A stretch of 64,000 bases of DNA from NCBI RefSeq assembly GCF_900637305.1, contig NZ_LR134365.1, positions 1,542,501-1,606,500 of the forward strand, written 5' to 3'. This document shows, piece after piece, positions 56,021 through 64,000 of the stretch. A program made the position numbers and the translations under genes. The stretch's first letter is position 1. Each line of letters begins with the position of its first letter. The notes below the pieces were generated by a model that made no database searches, had not been told where the DNA came from, and saw nothing but the letters and a program-made list of their open reading frames with translations. Origin of the DNA: Cardiobacterium hominis. Its GTDB lineage: Bacteria; Pseudomonadota; Gammaproteobacteria; Cardiobacteriales; Cardiobacteriaceae.

Positions 56021-58963
56021 TATTCCGCCTCCGCAAACATCAGGCGAAGAAACTCCGCTTCAATACTGCGAATTTTCAGCGTGCGTGCGCTGCCGCCATC
56101 GGCATCGTTGTCCTGCCAAACGGTGGGCAAAGTGTGGTCGCCGTTGATATAGATTTCGGCAAATTCGCTGTCTTGCGGGTTAATCCGCTTTTTCTCGAGC
56201 AATTGTGGCAGGCTGTCATCATGCCAACGCTCGCAATCGCGCCACACCAGCAATATCCGTTCGCCATCAAGATGCCCTTCGACAAAGACATAACCCTTGT
56301 CAAAGCGGCGGTCTTCCACGGCATCTACCCGCAGCCCCAAGAGGTAATTAAAGGTTTCTACCAAATCAATTACCTGTGGCGTGTAAGCCCCGGCGGAATC
56401 GCTGGCAATATTGAGGCGGTAATCGAAGGGCTTGCGGAAATCGTCGCTAGAAAGCAGAGAATCGCGGCTTTCAATATCGAGCATATAGTGCAGCAGATAA
56501 TCCTGCGCGCTTTGGTCATTCAAGGTACGCGCGAGCAAATCCGGTTTTTTCAGTTGCAAGTTGTTGAGCGTGTCTTCATAGCTTTCCAGCTTCAGTACTT
56601 TGACGATTTGCGACACGCCATGGAAATTGCCGTCGCTATCCGCCTGCGGTTTGCCGTCTTTCCATTCCTTGCTGTAAATCACCTTCTGCACGCGCGGCTT
56701 GAGAACAGTATTAAAGTATTCCGCCTGCTCCACCAGAATATATTTGCGCTTGCCGTCGTCCTCGCGATTAAGGTTAATCACCGCATGGGCGGTAGTGCCG
56801 GAACCGGCGAAGTAGTCGAGGATAGTATCGTATTTTTTTGAGGATAATAGGATAGAATCTAATACGGTGTACAATGATTTAGGGAAATCAAACTTTTTAG
56901 AACCAATTATGTTGTTTAGAATTTTAGATCCGTAATCGCCTGCTATATATTTACTATCATCCCACACTGTTTTATATCTTTCTTTATCTCTGGTTTTTTT
57001 GATTTCGTAGTTTCCATTTTTTAGCTTTTCAACTTTTAATAAATGGGATATATTTTCTACAGACTGGCGAGCGTATGTCCATTTTCTTTCAATTCCATTG
57101 CCATCTATAGGATAAATGGCAATTAAATTGTCATCTAGTATTTCGTTATGATTGGGATGTATGTTGTCTGGTAATACATCACCAAATCCAACAATTTCCA
57201 TATTTTTTATGATAATGGGATAAAAACAATTTTTGGCTGTATTCCTCTCTGATTCTCCTCCCCAGTTTCTAAAATTACTCCATTCTCTATTTTCTTCAGG
57301 AATATTTTTCCCTTCCGATTTGCTTCCGAATTTTGATATAACTAGGGCAAACTCATTGTTTATAGATAAGTATCCTCCTTGTATTCCTTTGGTATTATGT
57401 CTAACTACAATTGTATTATGTTCATAGTAATCACTACTAAATATTTGTCTAAATAATAGATTTAGTCTTACATGTTCATTCTCATCAATGGCGCAAATTA
57501 AACTGCCATCACTTTTCATTAGACGAGCGGCGCAAATTATTCGATTCTCCATTAAAGATAGCCAAGAAGAATGCTTGAAACTATTCTTGTATAGTATCTC
57601 ACTAGATGGTGAATTATACGGCGGATCTATATAGATACATTTCACCTGCTCACGATAGCGTGCCTGTAGCAGGTTTAATGCCTGGAAATTGTCAGAATGG
57701 ATAAGTAATCCGTCGGTGGCGGCGTCGAGGCCGTCGGGAAGGTCTACAGATAGGCGGGTGAGCAGGGCGGCCTGGAATTCAGGCGGGTAGAGCGAGGTAT
57801 CGACGACGAGATAAGGATCTGTTTTTACAAGTGAAAAAATGTCGAGGGGGGGGGGGTAACTGTTTGAAAGAAAATAAGTTTTCCCACGCTGCGAGCTGTT
57901 TTTCGTTGGCGGCGACGGCTGGCAGTAACGCTTCGGGGATATGGTTCAGGGTGATTAGCCAGTGGCTGGCGGCGACGAATTTCTTTTTCAGCCACAATTT
58001 TTTCTGGAAGTTTTCCAGCTGGGCGAGGAAGTCGATGATTTTATGGGCGATGGCGAGCAGGGTTTGGATGAGGCGCAGGTCGCGCTCCAGCGGGGCAAAA
58101 TCGGCGGCGCTTTGCAGGTTGTCGAGGTTCATCACTTCGTTTTTGATGTAGAAATCCAACTCGCGCCGCAGGAAGCCGCCGAGGTCTTTATGGATAAAGT
58201 AGTCGGCGCTGTTTTTCTGGGTATAGGCGGCAAGGTGTTTTTCCAGCAGGGTGCGCTCAGGCTGTTTTTCGGTCGGTGCGCGGCTGAAGAGTTCCGTCCA
58301 GTCTTGCTGAACGCTGTCGGCGGCCGCGACAGCTTTTTTCACGGCGCTCAAATAGGCGTCCTGTTTTTCGCCTTTGGGGCGCGGCTGGTAGCTGAAGTGG
58401 ATGGTGAGGGTTTGTCCGTCGGCGGCGGTTTCTACTGGGGCAAGGGCAGGGCGGATTTCTGCGCCTTCGTCGTCGTACTGCGCTTCCTGTTTTTCAGCCA
58501 GCACAAAGAGGCGGGTGTGGTTCAGGTCTTTTTGGTTGTCCTTGGCGGTGTCGGCGGCGACCAGCTTGAAGTGAACGCGGCGGCCATCGCTGAGGGTAAA
58601 GCGATAGTCGCTGAAGTTTTCGCCGGATTTGGTGTAATACTGGTCTTTGTTTGCCCAGTGCAGCATCACTTCTTCGCCGTTGTAGGGGATGGCGTAGGTG
58701 TTGCCCTTGTAGCGGCGCTGGCTGATGAAGTCGCCTTCGTCGTAGTAGCGTGCGAAGAAGGTGAGCAGGTGGTTGTAGACGGCGGCTTCTTGCGCTTTGT
58801 CAGCAAGCGCCGCCTTGACCTGCGCGGGCAGTTCCCGGCTGAGGTAGTGGTTGATTTCCGCGCTGCGGCTGTTCAGGATGCGGTAGATGCCGAAATCGAG
58901 GTCGGCGCGGTCGGTTTGGAAGATTTCTTTGAGTTTGGTGATGAGTTCGTCAAGGCTTGCCAT
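56020..58963 (-). pseudogene. Type III-like DNA methyltransferase, phase-variable, frameshifted (OFF) at a poly-G tract
   Basis: A Mod-type (beta-class N6-adenine) methyltransferase in two open halves: 58963-57779 (394 codons) and the frame ending at 56020. The halves join if one G is removed from the 11-G tract at 57846-57856. The joined frame reads on through SLVKTDPYLVVDTSLYPPEF to KCIYIDPPYN (motif IV, about residue 446), the recognition region, and DYFAGSGTTAHAV (motif I, about 718), 980 residues in all. The Met at 57645 is inside motif IV and is not a real start. As sequenced the protein ends after a 25-residue out-of-frame tail. It is first gene of the operon. Not a decayed gene: no other break is seen. 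Confidence 0.92.
57846..57856 (-). repeat. Poly-G (poly-C on coding strand) phase-variation tract
   Basis: Eleven consecutive G on the plus strand, encoding Pro codons of the methyltransferase. Ten (or 7 or 13) G restores the frame; 11 leaves it broken. Tracts of this length slip readily during replication. Confidence 0.9.
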
Positions 58964-59025
58964 GGTTGCTCCGGGTGGGAAAGGGAAAAGAGGCAGTATT
59001 GTAACGTTGCGGGGTTATTTGGGCA

Positions 59026-59060
59026 GAAAAAAGAACCCCGCCGGAGCGGGGTTCTTGTTT
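59026..59060 (-). terminator. Terminator after rpoD
   Basis: Stem AAGAACCCCG / CGGGGTTCTT with A/T tails, just beyond the rpoD stop, separating rpoD from the methyltransferase gene. Confidence 0.87.
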
Positions 59061-59061
59061 G

Positions 59062-60915
<1,854 letters not shown>

Positions 60916-60945
60916 GGTTTATCCCGTTGTTGTAAAAGTCGAAAG

Positions 60946-62640
60946 TTAGTCCTGCTTTATGCGGGCGACGGAGAATTTTTCAAGTCGCGCCTGCTGGCTG
61001 ACGTAGTTTTTTTGCAGGTTGGCGAGCATGTCGGTGAATTCGTCGCGTTGTTGTTGCGCGTCCAGCCGCGCCAGCAGTTTGGCGGCAGATGCCACCGCTT
61101 CGTACACGCCATGCTGGTGCAGGAAAGCCTCGGCGTGGGCGCTGTCGGCACCGCTGCTTTGCAGGGCGTAGCAGTAGAGCCAGAACAGTTGTAGTTCGGC
61201 GTCTTCCGGCGGGTATTCCCAACGGCGCAAGGGCAGGGCGCATTGTGGTTGCAGGAGCAGGCGCGCCATCAGCTGGATGCCTTTGTCTTTGGGTTTGACC
61301 ACGACCATTTCGCGCGGCGGTCGCCAGGCGGGGGAAGCCGTGTGCGTGGCAGTGGCAGCATTGCCGGAAAGCGTCAGCACTGGCAGGTCAAAGCGCTTCA
61401 TCACTTGCGCACGCAGGATTTCGCGGAAGTCAGCATCGGGCAGGAGTTCCAGCCAGCGCTGGGCTTCGCCCGCCAGTTCTGCCTGTGCCTCGGCGCTGCG
61501 TTGCGCGCCTGCGCCGTCGTCCAGCGTTTGTAGGAAGAAGGCCGAGGCGGGCAGGCTGGCGTCCATCACTTGCTGGAAGGCGGCGATACCCGCTTTTTCA
61601 ACGAGCGAGTCGGGGTCTTCACCTGCGGGCATGAACATGAAGCGCCATTCGTGCTGTTTGTCATGCTGGCTGAAGACGGCTTCCAGCGCCTTGCGTGCTG
61701 CTTTTTGTCCGGCGGTGTCGCCATCGAAGGAGAAATAGACTTTCTCCGCGCGCTTTCTCAGTTGGCTGATATGGCTGTCGCCAATGGCGGTGCCGAGGGC
61801 GGCAACGGCGTTTTTCACGCCGTGCTGCCACAGTTTGATGACGTCCATATAGCCTTCGGTGACGAGCAAGGTACGTTCGCGCGTCTGCATGGCTTGGTGC
61901 AGGCCGTACAGCTCAAAGCGCTTGTTAAACCAGGTTGTCTCCGGCGAGTTCAGGTATTTCGGCTGCGCTTCACCCATTGCCCGCGCACCAAAGGCGATGG
62001 TTTTGCCTTTGATGTTGTGGATGGGGAAGATGACGCGCTCACGGAACCAGTCGTAATGGTGGTCGTCTTTGACGCCGACCAATCCCACATCCTGCAACAG
62101 TTGCAGCGGGTATTTGCTGCCAAGGTGGGCAAGCAGGGCATTGCCGGGCGGGGCATAGCCGAGCAGGAAGGTATCAACGGTTGCTTTTTTTAGCCGTCGC
62201 TGGCGCAGGTAATCGCGCGCCGCCTTGCCGCTCTCGCCGTAAAACGCTTCGTGGAAAAATGCCGCCGCATCGGCAAGGCATTCCAGCCCAAGGTCGTAGC
62301 GGTCTTTTTCCTGCGGATCAACCTGCCGTCCGTCGTCTTCGTAGGGAACGCTCAGGCCGTTAAATTCGGCGAGCCGCTCGATGGCTTCCGGGAAGGGCAG
62401 GTTGTCGTAATCCATCAGGAAGCGGATGGCATCACCGCTGACACCGCAGCCAAAGCAGTGGTAAAACCCTTTTTGCGTATTGACGCTGAATGATGGCGTT
62501 TTTTCGTCATGAAACGGGCAGCAAGCCCAGTGGTTGCTGCCCGATTTCTTGGTGAAGGTGATACGAGACGACAACAGCGCGAGCAAATCGGTTCGCGCTG
62601 TCAATTCGTCGATGAAGGGTTTGGGGATGCGTTTTGCCAT
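60946..62640 (-). CDS. dnaG: DNA primase
   Basis: Makes RNA primers for replication; 564 residues (E. coli 581). CHC2 zinc site CCPFHDEKTPSF and YHCFGCG at 40-65, the TOPRIM region (LLVTEGYMDVI, YFSFDGDTAGQKAA), and a C-terminal DnaB-interacting helical part with low similarity. It lies between yqeY and rpoD. Confidence 0.97.
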   Translation of the reverse strand: MAKRIPKPFIDELTARTDLLALLSSRITFTKKSGSNHWACCPFHDEKTPSFSVNTQKGFYHCFGCGVSGDAIRFLMDYDNLPFPEAIERLAEFNGLSVPYEDDGRQVDPQEKDRYDLGLECLADAAAFFHEAFYGESGKAARDYLRQRRLKKATVDTFLLGYAPPGNALLAHLGSKYPLQLLQDVGLVGVKDDHHYDWFRERVIFPIHNIKGKTIAFGARAMGEAQPKYLNSPETTWFNKRFELYGLHQAMQTRERTLLVTEGYMDVIKLWQHGVKNAVAALGTAIGDSHISQLRKRAEKVYFSFDGDTAGQKAARKALEAVFSQHDKQHEWRFMFMPAGEDPDSLVEKAGIAAFQQVMDASLPASAFFLQTLDDGAGAQRSAEAQAELAGEAQRWLELLPDADFREILRAQVMKRFDLPVLTLSGNAATATHTASPAWRPPREMVVVKPKDKGIQLMARLLLQPQCALPLRRWEYPPEDAELQLFWLYCYALQSSGADSAHAEAFLHQHGVYEAVASAAKLLARLDAQQQRDEFTDMLANLQKNYVSQQARLEKFSVARIKQD

Positions 62641-62664
62641 CGGCAGCCGTCGGCCCGCCTTGGA

Positions 62665-63117
62665 TTAAGAGTTTTGTAACAGGGTGCGCAGATACTGGCT
62701 GACAAAAGCCATGTCAGCGCGGCCTTCCAGCGCGGGTTTGAGCGTTGCCATCAGCGGCTTCATGGAAGCCATTTCACGCGGCAGACCGGAGGCGGCCAGC
62801 GCTTTTTCGACTTCGGCGCGGATTTCATCTTCGCTCAGCGCCTGCGGCAGGAATTGCTGGATGATGGCAATTTCTGTTTCCTCATGCTCCGCCAGGTCAA
62901 TGCGGCTGGCGTCGCGGAACTGCCTGGCGGCGTCCTGACGCTGTTTGACCTGGCGCACCAGTTCGCGCAGCGCGATTTCATCGGTAATCTCGATACGCTG
63001 ATCAACTTCGATTTGCTTGAACGCCGCGCTCACCATGCGCAGCGTCTGCAAAGTCGCTTTTTCTTTGTTGATCATCGCCGCCTTGATGGCGGCATTGACG
63101 TTATCGCGGATGCTCAT
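62665..63117 (-). CDS. GatB/YqeY domain protein
   Basis: 150 residues of the YqeY family, related to the tail of GatB amidotransferase. SIRDNVNAAIKAAMINKEKATLQTLRMVSAAFK (in part) and the C-terminal MGPLMATLK-like block (MKPLMATLKPALEGRADM). Proposed to bind tRNA; the role is unproven. It sits between rpsU and dnaG, a common arrangement. Confidence 0.93.
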   Translation of the reverse strand: MSIRDNVNAAIKAAMINKEKATLQTLRMVSAAFKQIEVDQRIEITDEIALRELVRQVKQRQDAARQFRDASRIDLAEHEETEIAIIQQFLPQALSEDEIRAEVEKALAASGLPREMASMKPLMATLKPALEGRADMAFVSQYLRTLLQNS

Positions 63118-63122
63118 TGTGC

Positions 63123-63338
63123 TTAGTAGAGACGTTCGAAGCGGCTACGTTCTTTTTTCAGGCGGCGGGTGTTGCGCTTGACGGCAGCAGCGAGCTTGCG
63201 CTTGCGCTCCTGGGTCGGTTTTTCGTAGAACTCGCGGCTGCGGACTTCGGCCAGCACGCCGGCTTTTTCCACAGAGCGCTTGAAACGGCGCAGGGCGATA
63301 TCGAACGGTTCGTTGTCACGTACTTTTACACTTGGCAT
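63123..63338 (-). CDS. rpsU: Small-subunit ribosomal protein bS21
   Basis: 71 residues: [27 protein letters not shown] and the long basic tail [18 protein letters not shown] (in part). Helps initiation of translation. It is first gene of the operon, with a GAGGAA ribosome site and a strong promoter upstream. Confidence 0.97.
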   Translation of the reverse strand: MPSVKVRDNEPFDIALRRFKRSVEKAGVLAEVRSREFYEKPTQERKRKLAAAVKRNTRRLKKERSRFERLY

Positions 63339-63382
63339 CAGATTCCTCGTTGGTTAAATAAAGGGTTTAAAGAAGGCGCGCA

Positions 63383-63410
63383 TTATAGTCGCGCAGTCCT
63401 AAAAATCAAC
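63383..63410 (-). promoter_or_regulatory. Promoter of the rpsU-dnaG-rpoD operon
   Basis: On the minus strand TTGATT (63410-63405), a 16-bp spacer and TATAAT (63388-63383), then GCGCGCC as discriminator. It overlaps the end of the DUF2069 gene. The same TATAATGCGCG context is found at rpsF. Confidence 0.7.
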
Positions 63411-63786
63411 GGGATTTTTTCGCGGCGCGCGCGGCTTTTCGTGCGGCGCGGCGTGAGCCGTCGTAATTGTGCATGATGGTTCCGGTTTGCAGGAAAACAG
63501 AAAGAAAACAAATGGGAATGCCCCACAGCGGATAACCCCACAGCCAAATCACCCCGCCAAAAAACAAATGCAGCGGCGCGAGCAGGGCAAGGGCGGCATA
63601 AGGCTTGCCTTGTCGCCGCCAAACGCCGGGGAGGAAATAGAGAAGCGGCATTAGTGTCAGCATAAATCCGAGCGCCATTTGTTTGGGATTGCCGGTCCAA
63701 TGGAAAACAAATGCCGCCAGATAAATCAGGATAAGCGTCAATTGCGCCACCAGGGTGAGATAGAAGCCTTTTTTCTGCCGTGTCAT
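63406..63786 (-). CDS. DUF2069 membrane protein
   Basis: 126 residues, four transmembrane segments (LTLVAQLTLILIYLAAFVF; MALGFMLTLMPLLYFLPGVW; AALALLAPLHLFFGGVIWLWG; GIPICFLSVFLQTGTIM), ending in a very basic tail (RRAARKAARAAKKSR). It fits the DUF2069 family; function unknown. Its stop overlaps the rpsU -35 box. Divergent from the gene at the end of the window. Confidence 0.83.
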   Translation of the reverse strand: MTRQKKGFYLTLVAQLTLILIYLAAFVFHWTGNPKQMALGFMLTLMPLLYFLPGVWRRQGKPYAALALLAPLHLFFGGVIWLWGYPLWGIPICFLSVFLQTGTIMHNYDGSRRAARKAARAAKKSR

Positions 63787-63809
63787 GCGATTCCCCGCGA
63801 TAGAAAGCG

Positions 63810-63834
63810 GCGCATTATAGCGACTATAATGCGC
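63810..63834. promoter_or_regulatory. Symmetric divergent promoter
   Basis: A perfect inverted repeat, GCGCATTATAG-CGA-CTATAATGCGC. Each arm contains TATAAT reading outward (plus 63825-63830, minus 63819-63814), so one element carries the -10 boxes of both flanking genes. It may also be a protein-binding site. Confidence 0.6.
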
Positions 63835-63859
63835 GCCCCGATGTATTCCTTATTTTTTG

Positions 63860-64000
63860 ATGCTTACTGCTCCCGCTCCCGCTGGTTATATTGGCGCGCA
63901 ACTGCTCTGCCGCCTGAAACCGGCAACGGTTTCCGCGCGCGCCTGGTCGCTTTACGGCATAGCGGGCGGCCTCCTGCCGGATATTGATATGCTCTGGTTC
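63860..64000 (+). CDS. Membrane metal-dependent hydrolase-like protein (N-terminal part)
   Basis: The first 47 residues of a gene that runs off the window. MLTAPAPAGYIGAQLL is followed by a hydrophobic stretch and GGLLPDIDMLWF. The LPDID motif near the N-terminus is typical of YdjM/DUF457-type membrane metal-dependent hydrolases. Start chosen at 63860; the frame shared by the other ATG (63841) does not hold this motif. Confidence 0.6.
   Translation, partial: MLTAPAPAGYIGAQLLCRLKPATVSARAWSLYGIAGGLLPDIDMLWF

Noticed and set aside
56020-57645. Separate 541-residue methyltransferase starting at 57645
   Set aside because: This Met lies within the catalytic motif (KCIYIDPPYN), and the frame extends upstream to the G tract; it is the second half of the split gene.

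Overview
The window looks like chromosomal DNA of a gammaproteobacterium of roughly 60% GC. Gene orders typical of that class are present: rpsF-rpsR-rplI without priB, fabA/fabB, rpsU-yqeY-dnaG-rpoD, and hfq-hflX-hflK-hflC-DUF2065-purA. A citrate lyase cluster, a quinol-type nitric oxide reductase, a ComEA-type competence protein and several small repeat families suggest a fermentative, host-associated, probably naturally transformable organism. My guess is a Cardiobacterium-like member of the Cardiobacteriaceae; this is inference, not identification.

Layout. 1-3243: end of an rRNA operon (23S, 5S, terminator). 3354-4915: a ComEA-like gene, an IS5-family element with a nonsense-mutated transposase, and an inverted scrap of a second copy. 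4928-10812: HAD phosphatase, RNase D, the S6-S18-L9 operon, a UDG-superfamily glycosylase, a lipoprotein, an aromatic/aspartate aminotransferase and an RDD membrane protein. 10954-17339: an L,D-transpeptidase, fabA, a DUF4865 gene, fabB, an exported Pro/Ala-rich protein, an AT-rich NYN-domain gene and queH. 17434-22480: DUF488, an M20 amidohydrolase, norB, and two small exported proteins. 22646-28865: glyA-nrdR-ribD-ribE-ribBX-ribH-nusB, with GC-rich repeats between the rib genes. 28862-30960: a partial gene duplication, an exported protein, an alpha/beta hydrolase and tag. 31116-40794: an unusually short large-type glutamate dehydrogenase, then a citrate lyase cluster (citD-citE-citF, citXG, citT) invaded by a DUF559 gene. 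41027-49799: transaldolase, rhomboid protease, purA and the hfq-hflX-hflKC cluster. 49917-58963: a three-gene methyltransferase/helicase-nuclease/SNF2-helicase island. 59062-64000: rpoD, dnaG, yqeY, rpsU, DUF2069, and the start of a membrane hydrolase-like gene.

The standout is the island at 49917-58963. A type III-like (Mod) methyltransferase is broken by one base at an 11-G tract (57846-57856). Removing one G joins the two halves into a continuous frame of about 980 codons that runs through the DPPY motif. This looks like a phase-variable switch, here in the OFF state, controlling a tightly overlapping operon with a nuclease-bearing Res-like helicase and an SNF2 helicase. The central part of the methyltransferase, where target recognition lies, is strikingly AT-rich, which suggests exchange of the specificity domain.

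Other points of interest are a palindromic repeat family (arms TTTACATACACC, core TGAGCGCTCA) at five intergenic sites, C/G-rich hairpin repeats around the rib, cit and hfl loci, and a ComEA protein with a long Lys/Ala/Glu tail next to the rRNA operon.
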